Assembly: GCF_011752045.1 (NCBI RefSeq)
Contig: NZ_JAAKXW010000005.1
Location: forward strand, 186,001 to 250,000
Source of the DNA: Microbacterium hydrocarbonoxydans
GTDB taxonomy: Bacteria > Actinomycetota > Actinomycetes > Actinomycetales > Microbacteriaceae
Length of the DNA: 64,000 nucleotides
Direction of reading: 5' to 3'
Part shown: piece by piece, positions 29,721 through 38,797 of the stretch
How the letters are laid out: each line of letters begins with the position of its first letter
Numbering within the stretch: position 1 is the first letter of the stretch
Notes under the pieces: model-generated
Seen by the model: the letters and a program-made list of their open reading frames with translations, nothing else
The model's database searches: none
What the model was told of the DNA's origin: nothing
Program-made: the position numbers and the translations under genes

Positions 29721-29869
29721 CATGTGGTTTGTGTGCCGCTTCGGCGTGCGCGCGGACGACCACGGTCCGGAGATGCCGGGCCTGTGGGAGAAGCGGATGC
29801 TCGTCCTGAGCGAGGCGCGAAGCGCCGAGTCGAAGGGCTCCGGCATCCGATTCGACGAAAGGAAAGAGA

Positions 29870-30301
29870 ATGGCACCGAAGAAGAAGGTGACCGGCCTGA
29901 TCAAGCTTCAGATCAACGCCGGTGCAGCCAACCCGGCGCCGCCGATCGGCCCCGCGCTCGGTCAGCATGGCGTCAACATCATGGAGTTCTGCAAGGCGTA
30001 CAACGCCGCGACCGAGTCGCAGCGCGGCAACGTCATCCCCGTGGAGATCACCGTCTACGAGGACCGCAGCTTCACGTTCATCCTGAAGACCCCGCCGGCT
30101 GCGGAGCTCATCAAGAAGGCCGCAGGCATCCAGAAGGGCTCTGCGACCCCGCACACCGTCAAGGTCGCGAAGATCAGCATGGACCAGGTCCGTCAGATCG
30201 CCGAGACCAAGCAGGCCGACCTGAACGCGAACGACATCGAGGCCGCCTCGAAGATCATCGCCGGCACCGCCCGTTCCATGGGCATCACGGTCGAGGGCTG
30301 A
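29870..30301 (+). CDS. rplK: 50S ribosomal protein L11
   Basis: This 143-residue protein is full length for L11: [39 protein letters not shown], the proline-rich linker, and a C-terminal RNA-binding domain ending [14 protein letters not shown]. It forms the GTPase-associated centre with 23S rRNA and is the RelA-sensing protein. A GAAAGGAAAGAG site precedes the ATG. rplA follows by 11 bases. Confidence 0.98.
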
Positions 30302-30312
30302 GGAGAATAATC

Positions 30313-31002
30313 ATGGCTACGAAGTCCAAGGCTTACAAGGCTGCCGCCGAGAAGATCGAGGCAGACCGTTTCTACACTCCCGCCGAGGCTGTCGCCCTGG
30401 CCAAGGAGACCGGCTCGGCGAAGTTCGACTCGACCGTCGAGGTCGCGCTGAAGCTCTCCGTCGACCCCCGCAAGGCCGACCAGATGGTGCGCGGCACCGT
30501 CATCCTGCCCCACGGCACCGGCAAGACCGCCCGCGTCATCGTGTTCGCCACCGGCCCCGCGGCCGAGGCCGCGATCGCCGCAGGCGCTGACGAGGTCGGC
30601 GGCGCCGAGCTCATCGAGAAGGTCGCCGGCGGCTGGACCGCGTTCGACGCGGCCGTCTCCACCCCGGAGCTCATGGGCCAGGTCGGTCGTCTCGGCAAGG
30701 TCCTCGGTCCGCGAGGCCTCATGCCGAACCCGAAGACCGGCACCGTGACCCCGAACACGGCCAAGGCCGTCGAGGAGATCAAGGGCGGCAAGATCGAGTT
30801 CCGCGTCGACAAGCACGCCAACGTGCACTTCGTCGTCGGCAAGGCGTCGTTCTCGGCCGAGCAGCTCGACGAGAACATCAAGGCCGCTCTCGAGGAGATC
30901 GTCCGCCTGAAGCCGTCGAGCTCCAAGGGCCGCTACATCCAGAAGGGCGCCGTGTCGACCACGTTCGGCCCCGGCATCCCGCTGGACGTCAACGCTCTCT
31001 GA
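30313..31002 (+). CDS. rplA: 50S ribosomal protein L1
   Basis: This 229-residue protein is normal length for L1. Visible motifs include [66 protein letters not shown] (the L1 signature) and a C-terminal [13 protein letters not shown]1 builds the ribosomal stalk and usually represses its own operon. AGGAGAA precedes the ATG. A strong terminator follows. Confidence 0.98.
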   Translation: MATKSKAYKAAAEKIEADRFYTPAEAVALAKETGSAKFDSTVEVALKLSVDPRKADQMVRGTVILPHGTGKTARVIVFATGPAAEAAIAAGADEVGGAELIEKVAGGWTAFDAAVSTPELMGQVGRLGKVLGPRGLMPNPKTGTVTPNTAKAVEEIKGGKIEFRVDKHANVHFVVGKASFSAEQLDENIKAALEEIVRLKPSSSKGRYIQKGAVSTTFGPGIPLDVNAL

Positions 31003-31012
31003 GTCCGACTCA

Positions 31013-31044
31013 CGAAATGCCCCCGCCTCGGCGGGGGCATTTCG
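31013..31044 (+). terminator. Terminator of rplK-rplA
   Basis: CGAAATGCCCCCGC (31013-31026) pairs with GCGGGGGCATTTCG (31031-31044) across a CTCG loop, a 14-bp perfect stem. It lies 10 bases past rplA. Confidence 0.88.
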
Positions 31045-31084
31045 CGTTCCGGGCCGGTGCCGCGACATGCGACGTCATCCGCTC

Positions 31085-31114
31085 TTGGGATGCGACGAGG
31101 ATGCCGCGTACTGT
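31085..31114 (+). promoter_or_regulatory. Candidate promoter of the polar amino acid ABC operon
   Basis: TTGGGA (31085-31090) and TACTGT (31109-31114) are separated by 18 bases. The gene starts at 31184 with AGGAGGG as ribosome-binding site, so this operon has a normal leader. Confidence 0.5.
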
Positions 31115-31183
31115 GGGTGAGCACCGCGCATCACAGCAGACCGCGCGGACCCGAGCACCATCGCACCCCAGGAGGGCAACCAC

Positions 31184-32002
31184 ATGTCTCGTCGCCTCAT
31201 CGCCACCGCAGTCCTCGTCGTCGGAGCGTTCGCCCTCACCGCCTGCTCCGGCAGCACCGCTCCGTCCGAGTCCGGCGCGCCGAGCGAGGGATCCGGCGCC
31301 GACTTCGGGCTCGTCAAGGACGGCACGCTCACCGTCGCGACCGAGGGCACCTACCGTCCGTTCAGCTTCCACGGCGACGGCGGCACCGGGGAGCTGACGG
31401 GCTTCGACGTGGAGATCATCCAGGCCGTCGCCGAGAAGCTCGACCTCGAGGTCGAGTTCCAGGAGACCCAGTGGGACGCGATCTTCGCGGGTCTCGACGC
31501 GGGCCGCTTCGACGTGATCGCGAACCAGGTCACCATCAACGACGAGCGCGAGGCGAAGTACCTCTTCAGCGCGCCGTACACGGTCTCGCCCGGCGTGATC
31601 GTCGTCGCCGAGGACGACGACTCCATCTCCTCCTTCGACGACCTCGACGGCAAGACCGCTGCGCAGTCGCTCACCAGCAACTGGAACGAGCTCGCGGTCG
31701 AGTCCGGCGCGAAGGTGGAGGCCGTCGAAGGCTGGGCGCAGGCCGTGGAGCTGCTGCGGCAGGGCCGCGTCGACGCGACCATCAACGACAAGCTCACGTT
31801 CCTCGACTACGAGACCACCGACGGACCCACCGGCCTGAAGATCGCCGCTGAGACCGAGGAGGCCGGAGAGCAGGCCTTCGCTTTCACGAAGGACAAGGAA
31901 GCGCTCGTCGCGGCGATCGACGAGGCGCTCGAGGAGCTTCGCGCTGACGGCACCCTCGCGGAGATCAGCGAGAAGTACTTCGGCGCGGACGTCACCGAGT
32001 AG
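31184..32002 (+). CDS. Polar amino acid ABC transporter substrate-binding lipoprotein (TcyA/FliY-like)
   Basis: This 272-residue lipoprotein has an N-terminal basic stretch and a lipobox LTAC with Cys21. The mature domain is of the SBP_bac_3 type: LTVATEGTYRPFSFHGDGG, LTGFDVEIIQAVAEKLDLEVEF, WDAIFAGLDAGRFDVIANQVTI and the closing LRADGTLAEISEKYFG. The pattern is close to cystine-binding proteins, but histidine, glutamine or other polar amino acids are possible. It is the first gene of a three-gene ABC importer with permease and ATPase downstream. Confidence 0.9.
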   Translation: MSRRLIATAVLVVGAFALTACSGSTAPSESGAPSEGSGADFGLVKDGTLTVATEGTYRPFSFHGDGGTGELTGFDVEIIQAVAEKLDLEVEFQETQWDAIFAGLDAGRFDVIANQVTINDEREAKYLFSAPYTVSPGVIVVAEDDDSISSFDDLDGKTAAQSLTSNWNELAVESGAKVEAVEGWAQAVELLRQGRVDATINDKLTFLDYETTDGPTGLKIAAETEEAGEQAFAFTKDKEALVAAIDEALEELRADGTLAEISEKYFGADVTE

Positions 32003-32005
32003 TCG

Positions 32006-32680
32006 ATGGATTCCCCGGATGCCGTCTGGCAGCTGTTCCTGAGCTCGCTCGGGCCGATCGCCCTCGCAGGCGTCACGGTGACGGTGCCGCTCGCCCTGGT
32101 CTCGTTCGCGCTGGGACTCCTCATCGCGGTCGCGATCGCGCTGATGCGGATCTCCGTCAACCCGGTGCTCTCGAACATCGCCAGGTTCTACATCTCCGTC
32201 ATCCGGGGAACCCCGCTGCTCGTCCAGCTGTTCGTCATCTTCTACGGGATGCCGTCGATCGGCGTCACGATCGACCCGTGGCCGAGCGCGATCATCGCGC
32301 TCTCGCTGAACGTCGGCGGCTACGGCGCCGAGGTGGTGCGCGCGGCGATCCTCTCCGTGCCGAAGGGCCAGTGGGAGGCGGCGTACACGGTGGGGATGAA
32401 CCGCACCCGCACCCTCACCCGCGTCATCCTGCCGCAGGCTGCTCGGGTGTCGGTGCCTCCGCTGTCGAACACGTTCATCTCGCTCGTGAAGGACACCTCG
32501 CTCGCCTCGCTCATCCTCGTGACCGAGCTGTTCAAGGTCGCGCAGCAGATCGCATCGACGACCTACGAGTTCATGGCGCTCTATCTCGCCGCGGCCCTCG
32601 TCTACTGGGTCATCTGCCTCGTGCTGTCGGCCGGGCAGAGCGCACTGGAGAGGAGGCTCGACAGCCGTGTCGCGCACTGA
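32006..32680 (+). CDS. Polar amino acid ABC transporter permease (TcyB-like)
   Basis: This 224-residue protein has about five transmembrane segments and the HisM/TcyB-type signature [20 protein letters not shown], then [34 protein letters not shown] with the EAA loop that docks on the ATPase. It starts three bases after the binding-protein stop and overlaps the ATPase gene by 14 bases. Confidence 0.92.
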   Translation: MDSPDAVWQLFLSSLGPIALAGVTVTVPLALVSFALGLLIAVAIALMRISVNPVLSNIARFYISVIRGTPLLVQLFVIFYGMPSIGVTIDPWPSAIIALSLNVGGYGAEVVRAAILSVPKGQWEAAYTVGMNRTRTLTRVILPQAARVSVPPLSNTFISLVKDTSLASLILVTELFKVAQQIASTTYEFMALYLAAALVYWVICLVLSAGQSALERRLDSRVAH

Positions 32681-33449
32681 TTCCGTCCCGCCGCTGCTCA
32701 CCGCGACGCAGCTGCACAAGAGCTTCGGTCAGCACGAGGTGCTCCGGGGCATCGACCTGACGCTGCACCGCGGCGAGGTGGTCGTGCTGATCGGGCCGAG
32801 CGGCTCCGGCAAGACCACCGTGCTGCGCTCCCTGAACGGCCTGGAGACGCCGGATGCCGGGACGATCGCCGTCGACGGCGGACCCGTGATCGACTTCGCC
32901 GCGCCGGTCGCTCAGCGACAGCGCCTCGCGCTCCGCGACCGCTCGGCGATGGTGTTCCAGCATCACAACCTGTTCCCGCACTTCACCGTGCTGGAGAACG
33001 TCATCGAGGGACCGTGGCGGGTGCAGGGCCGTCCCAAGGCCGAGGTCGTCGCCGAGGCGCGCGGCCTGCTCGCCCGCGTCGGCCTGGAGGGCAGAGAGGG
33101 TGCCAGGCCCCACGAGCTCTCCGGCGGCCAGCAGCAGCGGGTGGGCATCGTGCGCGCGCTGGCGCTGCGGCCCGACCTGCTGCTGTTCGACGAGCCGACC
33201 AGCGCGCTGGACCCCGAGCTCGTCGGCGAGGTGCTGCTCGTGATCAAGGAGCTGGCCGACGAGGGCTGGAGCATGGTCGTGGTCACCCACGAGCTCAGCT
33301 TCGCCCGAGAGGCCGCCGATCACGTGATCTTCATGGACGGTGGCGCGGTGGTCGAGGAGGGACCTCCCGCGCAGATCTTCGGCGCTCCCCGCGAGGAGCG
33401 CACGCAGCGGTTCCTCACGCGCATCCTCCGTCCGCTCGACGGGGTCTGA
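32667..33449 (+). CDS. Polar amino acid ABC transporter ATP-binding protein (TcyC-like)
   Basis: This 260-residue ATPase has Walker [10 protein letters not shown] (from residue 43), the Q-loop in [18 protein letters not shown], the signature [16 protein letters not shown], Walker [17 protein letters not shown] and the switch His in [16 protein letters not shown]. It powers the importer encoded by the two genes before it. The GTG start lies inside the permease gene, which suggests translational coupling. Confidence 0.95.
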   Translation: MSRTDSVPPLLTATQLHKSFGQHEVLRGIDLTLHRGEVVVLIGPSGSGKTTVLRSLNGLETPDAGTIAVDGGPVIDFAAPVAQRQRLALRDRSAMVFQHHNLFPHFTVLENVIEGPWRVQGRPKAEVVAEARGLLARVGLEGREGARPHELSGGQQQRVGIVRALALRPDLLLFDEPTSALDPELVGEVLLVIKELADEGWSMVVVTHELSFAREAADHVIFMDGGAVVEEGPPAQIFGAPREERTQRFLTRILRPLDGV

Positions 33450-33457
33450 GGCGGCTG

Positions 33458-34132
33458 TCAGCCCGCGAGCACCGGCAGCACCAGGCTCACCGCCAGCGCG
33501 ATCATCACCACGGCGATGAGGGCGTCGAGGATCCGCCAGGAGCGCGGCGTCTGCAGCCAGCGTCCGAGGTGCCGGGCGCTGTAGCCGAGCGCGGTGAACC
33601 AGAGGATGCTCGCCGCGATCGCCCCCGCCGCGAACAGCCAGCGCTCCTCGCCGTGCGTCGCGGCGATCGATCCGAGCATCAGCACGGTGTCGAGGTACAC
33701 GTGCGGGTTCAGCCAGGTGAGCGCCAGCGTCGTGAGGATCACGGGCGCGAGCGCCGAGCGGGTCCGGGAAGGGCGGGTCAGCGTGATGGTGCCTCCGGCG
33801 GGAGCCGCTGCATCCGCGGTGGCATCCGCTTCTCCGACTTCGAGGCGCTCGCCGCCCCGCCACGCGCGTCGTGCGGCGAGCAGGCCGTAGGCGAGCAGGA
33901 ACGCCGCCCCCGCCCACCGGGCGACCACCACGAGCCACGGGGCCGCCGAGATCACGAAGCCGAGCCCGGCGACGCCCGCGACGATCAGCACGGCATCCGA
34001 CAGCGCGCAGATCGCGACCACGACCAGGACGTGCTCGCGACGGATGCCCTGGCGCAGCACGTAGACGTTCTGCGCGCCGATGGCGACGATGAGCGAGAGG
34101 CCGAGTCCGAGACCCGCGAAGACGGTGAGCAT
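33458..34132 (-). CDS. argO: LysE/ArgO-type basic amino acid exporter
   Basis: This 224-residue protein has six predicted transmembrane segments and the LysE-family opening GLGLGLSLIVAIGAQNVYVLRQGI with the later LTWLNPHVYLDTVLMLGS. The family exports L-lysine and L-arginine. The ATG at 34132 is six bases after TACCGT (34139-34144, minus strand), so the leaderless start is preferred over a longer in-frame start inside the regulator gene. It is divergent from its LysR-type activator. Confidence 0.9.
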   Translation of the reverse strand: MLTVFAGLGLGLSLIVAIGAQNVYVLRQGIRREHVLVVVAICALSDAVLIVAGVAGLGFVISAAPWLVVVARWAGAAFLLAYGLLAARRAWRGGERLEVGEADATADAAAPAGGTITLTRPSRTRSALAPVILTTLALTWLNPHVYLDTVLMLGSIAATHGEERWLFAAGAIAASILWFTALGYSARHLGRWLQTPRSWRILDALIAVVMIALAVSLVLPVLAG

Positions 34133-34152
34133 GCATCCACGGTAGGAGCGAT

Positions 34153-34163
34153 GCTGATTCAGC
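34153..34163. promoter_or_regulatory. Probable ArgP/LysG binding site
   Basis: GCTGATTCAGC is an 11-base palindrome around one central base. It lies just upstream of the argO -10 element and 30 bases from the regulator start, where a LysR-type activator would bind. Assignment is by position and symmetry. Confidence 0.55.
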
Positions 34164-34193
34164 ACCAGCGAAGATTCCTTGTGTTCCATTAGC

Positions 34194-35072
34194 ATGGCTT
34201 ATGTGAGGATCGATCCGGAGCTCGCGGCCACCGTGGCGGCCGTCGCCGACGAAGGCACCCTGGACGCGGCCTCCCGCCGGCTGCTCATCACGCCGTCTGC
34301 GGTCAGCCAGCGGCTCAAGGCCCTGGAGCAGCAGCTCGGCCGCGTGCTCGTCGTGCGGACGAAGCCGGTGCGGCTCACCGAGGCGGGGGAGGCTGTCGTG
34401 CGGCTCGCCAGGCAGATCGCCCTGCTCGAGCACGACGCCCTCGGCGGACTCGGCCTCGACGGAGACGCGCCCCGCATCAGCATCCCGCTCGCCGTCAACG
34501 CCGACTCGATGGCCACCTGGTTCCTGCCGCCGCTCGCGCGCCTCTCCGCGCGGCACGACATCGACTTCGACCTGCATCGCGACGACCAGAACTTCACCGC
34601 GCGGCTGCTGGAGTCGGGTACCGTCATGGCCGCGGTGACCAGCGAGGAGACGCCGGTCGCCGGATGTGCGGTGACCCCGCTGGGCGTGCTCGAATACCGG
34701 GCCATGGCGGAGCCCGCCTTCGCCCGTCGATGGTTCGCCGGCGGCGTCACGACCGAGGCGCTGACCGTGGCGCCCTTCGTGGACTTCGACCGGCGCGACT
34801 CGCTTCAGCACGACTGGCTGCACGCGATGGGCGTGCCGCACCAGGGCGTGCCGCGGCACTACGTGCCCGCCTCCCACGACTATGCGCTCGCCGTGGAGCT
34901 CGGCCTCGGCTGGGGGATGGTGCCGACGCTGCAGCAGGCGCCGGATCTCGTCCCGCTCGGCGGCCCGACGCTGCGGGTACGCCTCCACTGGCAGCAGTGG
35001 AACCTGCGCTCGGCCCTGCTGGACACGATCGCCGCCGAGGTGGCGGCTGAGGCGCGGCGAGTGCTGGCCTAG
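34194..35072 (+). CDS. argP: LysR family regulator ArgP/LysG
   Basis: This 292-residue protein has the ArgP/LysG-type helix-turn-helix start (IDPELAATVAAVADEGTLDAASRRLLITPSAVSQRLKALEQQLG) and a substrate-binding C-terminal domain with IPLAVNADSMATWFLPPLARL, which is characteristic of this subgroup. It senses intracellular lysine/arginine and activates the exporter. ATG 34194 is preferred over a TTG at 34179; a GTG at 34203 is also possible. It is divergent from argO. Confidence 0.9.
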   Translation: MAYVRIDPELAATVAAVADEGTLDAASRRLLITPSAVSQRLKALEQQLGRVLVVRTKPVRLTEAGEAVVRLARQIALLEHDALGGLGLDGDAPRISIPLAVNADSMATWFLPPLARLSARHDIDFDLHRDDQNFTARLLESGTVMAAVTSEETPVAGCAVTPLGVLEYRAMAEPAFARRWFAGGVTTEALTVAPFVDFDRRDSLQHDWLHAMGVPHQGVPRHYVPASHDYALAVELGLGWGMVPTLQQAPDLVPLGGPTLRVRLHWQQWNLRSALLDTIAAEVAAEARRVLA

Positions 35073-35563
35073 CCGGCGCCGGCCGGCGCGGTCCCGGGCG
35101 TCGCGCCCGTGCCCAGAGCATGCAGCAGCCGGGTGAGGTTCTCGATGTCGTCGACGCTCCAGTCCGCGAGGTTGCGCATCAGCAGCCCCTCCTGGGGCTG
35201 CCGCGCCTCGGCCAGGCGCTGCTCGCCGAGGGCGGTGGCGCTCAGCAGGAAGGAGCGTCCGTCGTTCGGATCGGCGGAGCGCTCGATCAGGCCCAGTCCC
35301 TCGAGCTCGCGCACGGTGCGGCTGATCTGGCCCTTGTCCATGAGCATCCGCTCGGCGAGCGCCGAGGCCGTGATGCTGCCGCACCGGGCGATGGTCGTGA
35401 ACGTCTTGTAGGCGCCGGGCAGCATCCCCGGGCTCACCCGGTTGGCGTTCTCCATGATCACGCGTCGGAAGTGCGTGATCAGCTCTCCGAACTCCGCTTC
35501 GAGGGCGCGGACCGCGTCAGCCCGCGCCTCGTCGGGGCCTGCGGCGCTCTCAGAGCCGGTCAT
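35069..35563 (-). CDS. MarR family transcriptional regulator
   Basis: This 164-residue protein has the MarR winged helix: FTTIARCGSITASALAERMLMDKGQISRTVRELEGLGLIERSADPNDGRSFLLSAT. It is encoded behind the DHA2 exporter with a 14-base overlap, so both are made from the same promoter. It probably binds the two TTGA/TCAA inverted repeats over that promoter, repressing both genes until a drug-like ligand appears. An in-frame longer opening exists but lies inside the exporter gene. Confidence 0.9.
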   Translation of the reverse strand: MTGSESAAGPDEARADAVRALEAEFGELITHFRRVIMENANRVSPGMLPGAYKTFTTIARCGSITASALAERMLMDKGQISRTVRELEGLGLIERSADPNDGRSFLLSATALGEQRLAEARQPQEGLLMRNLADWSVDDIENLTRLLHALGTGATPGTAPAGAG

Positions 35564-37250
35564 CGCCGGCCTCCGTCGTGCGGTGGTGGGACACCACGGC
35601 GACCGTGCCCGTCGGGGCGCCGGACAGCGCCTCGGCGTCGGCGATCGCGACGTCGGCGGCCTCTTCGACGGCATGCCCCTGCGCGGCATCCGCCTTCGCC
35701 CGCTCGCTGGTCGTCAGCCGCGTCAGCGGGGCGTTCGGCAGGAACAGGATCGCGACGAGGCTGAGCACGGCCAGCGGGATGCCGATGAGGAAGGCGTGCG
35801 AGATCGCCTGAGCGTAGAAGTCCTCGACGAGGGAGCGCACGGGATCCGGCAGCAGCCGCACCTCGGGAAGCGTGCCGCTCGAGAGCTGGGCGGCGACCTC
35901 CTGCGCCCTGTCGCCGGTCTGGGCGATCGCGGCCATCAGCTGCTCCTTGCCGTTCGTGAACAGGTCGGTGATCCTGTTCGCGAGGAGGGCGCCCATCACG
36001 GACACGCCGATCGTGCCGCCGAGGCTGCGGAAGAAGGTCACGCCCGAGCTGGCGACGCCCATCTCGCTGGGCTTGGCGACGTTCTGCACGATGAGCACGA
36101 GGTTCTGCATCGTCATGCCGACGCCGGCGCCGGTGAGGAACATGTAGATCGACACGAGCACGAAGTCGGTGTCGTAGTGCAGCGTCGACAGCAGAGCGGA
36201 GCCGGCGATGAGCAGGAGCGACCCGAGGATGAGGTAGCCCTTCCACCTGCCGAAGCGCGTGACGAGCTGTCCGACGACCATCGACGCGATGAGCAGGCCC
36301 GCCATCATCGGGAGCGTCATGAGGCCGGCCTCGGTGGGGGAGGCGCCGCGGGAGAGCTGCATGTACTGGGCGAGGTAGACCGAGGTGCCGAACATCGCGA
36401 CGCCGATGGAGATGGACGCGAGCACCGAGAGGGTGAAGGTGCGGCCGCGGAACAGCGTCAGCGGGATGAGCGGCTCGCGCACCTTCAGCTCGACGACGAT
36501 GAACGCGATCGTGGCGAGGAGGGCGCCGCCCACCATCAGCGCGGTCTCGATGCCCCACCAGTCGAAGCTCGAGCCGGCGCTGGTGATCCAGATGAGCAGC
36601 AGAGACACGGCGGCGGAGAGCAGCACGATGCCGACGTAGTCGATGGAGACCTTGCGGGTCCGCTCGGTGGACACGTGCAGCGTCTTCTGCAGGATGATCA
36701 GTGCGGCGACGGCGAACGGCAGGGCGACGAAGAAGTTCCAGCGCCAGTTGATGGTGTCGGTGATCCATCCGCCGAGCAGCGGGCCGCCCACGGTGGCGAC
36801 CGCCATGACGGCGCCGAACAGGCCCATGTAGCGGCCGCGCTCGCGGGGGCTGATGATGTCGGCCATGATGACCTGGCTGAGCGCGGCGAGTCCGCCGGCG
36901 CCGAGGCCCTGCACGACGCGGAACGCGATGAGCATGTTCGTGTCCTGCGCGAAGCCGGCGGCCGCCGTCGCGAGGACGAAGATGACGAGAGCGATCTGGA
37001 TGAGCAGCTTGCGATTGAACAGGTCGGCGAGCTTGCCCCAGATCGGGGTGGAGATCGCCGTGGTGAGCAGCGTGGAGGTGATCACCCAGGTGTAGGCGGC
37101 CTGGTCGCCGCCGAGGTCGTGGACGATGACGGGCATGGACGTCGAGACCACCGTGCCGGCGATCATCGAGACGAACATGCCGAGCAGCAGCCCGGTGAGG
37201 GCTTCGAGCACCTGGCGGTGCGTCATGGTGGCGGGGGAGTCCGGAGTCAT
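35550..37250 (-). CDS. DHA2-family (14-TM) multidrug MFS exporter
   Basis: This 566-residue protein has fourteen hydrophobic segments. Motif A appears as GKLADLFNRKLLIQ, motif C-like GGPLLGGWITDTINWRWNFFVALP and motif B FRVVQGLGAGGLAALSQVI. These place it with EmrB/QacA-type exporters that use the proton gradient. The C-terminal tail after residue ~510 is polar. It is the first gene of an operon with marR, with a strong regulated promoter upstream. Confidence 0.93.
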   Translation of the reverse strand: MTPDSPATMTHRQVLEALTGLLLGMFVSMIAGTVVSTSMPVIVHDLGGDQAAYTWVITSTLLTTAISTPIWGKLADLFNRKLLIQIALVIFVLATAAAGFAQDTNMLIAFRVVQGLGAGGLAALSQVIMADIISPRERGRYMGLFGAVMAVATVGGPLLGGWITDTINWRWNFFVALPFAVAALIILQKTLHVSTERTRKVSIDYVGIVLLSAAVSLLLIWITSAGSSFDWWGIETALMVGGALLATIAFIVVELKVREPLIPLTLFRGRTFTLSVLASISIGVAMFGTSVYLAQYMQLSRGASPTEAGLMTLPMMAGLLIASMVVGQLVTRFGRWKGYLILGSLLLIAGSALLSTLHYDTDFVLVSIYMFLTGAGVGMTMQNLVLIVQNVAKPSEMGVASSGVTFFRSLGGTIGVSVMGALLANRITDLFTNGKEQLMAAIAQTGDRAQEVAAQLSSGTLPEVRLLPDPVRSLVEDFYAQAISHAFLIGIPLAVLSLVAILFLPNAPLTRLTTSERAKADAAQGHAVEEAADVAIADAEALSGAPTGTVAVVSHHRTTEAGDDRL

Positions 37251-37310
37251 GCTGCGGGCCTTTCGCGGTCGCGGGGACGGATGCGGCGACGGCTCTGGCG
37301 CGCAAGAAAT

Positions 37311-37361
37311 AGTTGAACTTCGTCAACTATACGCAGATGGTTGAGCTTCGTCAACCATCTG
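37311..37361 (-). promoter_or_regulatory. Exporter/marR promoter with two MarR-type operators
   Basis: On the minus strand TTGACG (37349-37354) and TATAGT (37326-37331) are separated by exactly 17 bases, the best consensus promoter in the window. Two inverted repeats with the same core overlap it: AGTTGA-N6-TCAACT (37311-37328) and CAGATGGTTGA-N6-TCAACCATCTG (37334-37361). Both have a CTTCG-type centre. Binding to either would mask -10 or -35. Confidence 0.85.
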
Positions 37362-37516
37362 CCCGGAATACCGGTGTGCAAATCGTGACCCAGATCCCTT
37401 GTGGGTTCCCCGGTGCTCGGAGAGGATGTGGACAACGCGCGGATGCCGGTCTTGAGGGAGACCGTCCCCATATGCATCCGTTCGTCTGTCCCGGAATTCC
37501 TGAGGGGGAATCTCAC

Positions 37517-38137
37517 ATGTCAACAACGCCCACCCAGCGCAAGGTGCTGGCCATCCTCGCCGGCGGTCTCGTCCTCGGCATCGGCACCGCCGTCACGCTC
37601 GCCGCCTGGAACGACTCCGAGTTCGCGAACGGCACGTTCACCGCCGGCTCGTTCAATCTCGAGGGCTCGACCACGAGCGCAACGACCGGATACGCGGAGC
37701 ACAACGTCGACGATGGGGACACCGCCGCGACATTGAGCTTCCAGCTGCCGGCCGTCGCCGCGTCGATGGCACCGGGTGACGTCGTCTACGCGCCGTTCTG
37801 GGTGCGCCTGGACAGCACGACGACGAACGACGCCACGCTCATCCCTGCGGGGATCACGGCGGGCACCGGCGGCAACGAGGCGAATCTGTCCTACACCGTT
37901 ACGGCGATCGCCTCCGGAGCGACGTGCGACGGCGCCGCGACCGGAACCGTCGTCGGCAGCGGCGCCACGCTCAGCGCCCTCACCGGGGCGACCTCTGTGG
38001 CGCTGACCAAGGGCACCGCTGGAGCTGCGGGCACGGCCGTGCAGCTCTGCTTCGCCGTCACCGCGGAATCCGGCCTCGCCGAGGGCGCGAGCGCGACGGC
38101 GACCTGGGAGTTCACGGCCACCTCGACCGCGAACTGA
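37517..38137 (+). CDS. SipW-type signal peptide protein, TasA-like (paralogue 1)
   Basis: This 206-residue secreted protein has a short basic start, the hydrophobic LAILAGGLVLGIGTAVTLAA and then WNDSEFANGTFTAGSFNLEG. The last pattern (A-x-W/F-x-D-x-E...F-x-A-G) is the hallmark of SipW-dependent TasA/camelysin-type proteins, whose mature chain begins shortly after the hydrophobic part. The mature domain is Thr/Ala/Gly-rich and beta-strand-like with two cysteines, C137 and C178, that could form a disulfide. GAGGGGG precedes the ATG. It is followed two bases later by a paralogue and then by a dedicated signal peptidase. Confidence 0.82.
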   Translation: MSTTPTQRKVLAILAGGLVLGIGTAVTLAAWNDSEFANGTFTAGSFNLEGSTTSATTGYAEHNVDDGDTAATLSFQLPAVAASMAPGDVVYAPFWVRLDSTTTNDATLIPAGITAGTGGNEANLSYTVTAIASGATCDGAATGTVVGSGATLSALTGATSVALTKGTAGAAGTAVQLCFAVTAESGLAEGASATATWEFTATSTAN

Positions 38138-38139
38138 TC

Positions 38140-38760
38140 ATGGAGCGCACCCGCAGGGGCCTGCGGGAGGCGAAGCGGCTGCGTCGGCGCCGGATACAGG
38201 CGATCCTGGCCGGAGGCCTCGTGCTCGGCGTCGGCGCGGCCGCGACGCTCGCGGCGTGGAACGACTCCGAGTACGGCGCCGCGACCTTCACCGCAGGCCT
38301 GTTCGACATCGTGGGAGCCGCCGACGGCACCACGTTCGCCAGCCATGCCACATCGGGTGCGCCGGCGACGCTGAGCTTCGTCGTCGCGCCGACGGCGATG
38401 TCCCCGGGGACCACGACGTACGCCCTGTTCAGCGTGAAGACGGCGAATCCATCGGTCGCGGGGACGCTGCAGCTCGGAGTGGGATCGACCGCCGGCACGG
38501 GTCTCGCTCCGTTCCTCACGTACGGGGTGCGGAGCGTCGCGGGCACGGCCTGCAACGCGACGACGTATGCGGCCGGAACGGCGGTGGTGCCCGACGGCAC
38601 CGCGCTCTCCACCGGTGCAGCGGGCACGCAGAGCGTCGCCGCGAACGGCGGGTCCACCGTGAACTACTGCTTCGCCGTGACACTGCCCAGCACTGCCGGG
38701 AACGGCGCCCAGGGACTCACCGCGATCCAGACCTGGCAGATCACGGGGACCTCGTCCTGA
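38140..38760 (+). CDS. SipW-type signal peptide protein, TasA-like (paralogue 2)
   Basis: This protein is exactly the same length (206 residues) as its upstream paralogue. It shares AILAGGLVLG-x-G-x-A-x-TLAAWNDSE followed by TFTAG, as well as the cysteines C138 and C177 and the closing W-x-(I/F)-T-x-T-S pattern. Its N-terminal region is longer and strongly basic (residues 2-18 contain ten Arg/Lys). The rest has diverged widely, so the duplication is old. Start is two bases after the previous stop; no Shine-Dalgarno site is obvious, suggesting translational coupling. Confidence 0.82.
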   Translation: MERTRRGLREAKRLRRRRIQAILAGGLVLGVGAAATLAAWNDSEYGAATFTAGLFDIVGAADGTTFASHATSGAPATLSFVVAPTAMSPGTTTYALFSVKTANPSVAGTLQLGVGSTAGTGLAPFLTYGVRSVAGTACNATTYAAGTAVVPDGTALSTGAAGTQSVAANGGSTVNYCFAVTLPSTAGNGAQGLTAIQTWQITGTSS

Positions 38761-38797
38761 CGGCGGGGATGCGGCGGATGAACGCGAGGAGGAATCG

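Noticed and set aside
37362..37516. Consensus promoter for the TasA-like cluster
   Set aside because: TTGAGG (37452) and TATGCA (37471) are only 13 bases apart, too close; no better pair is visible, so I did not annotate a promoter there.
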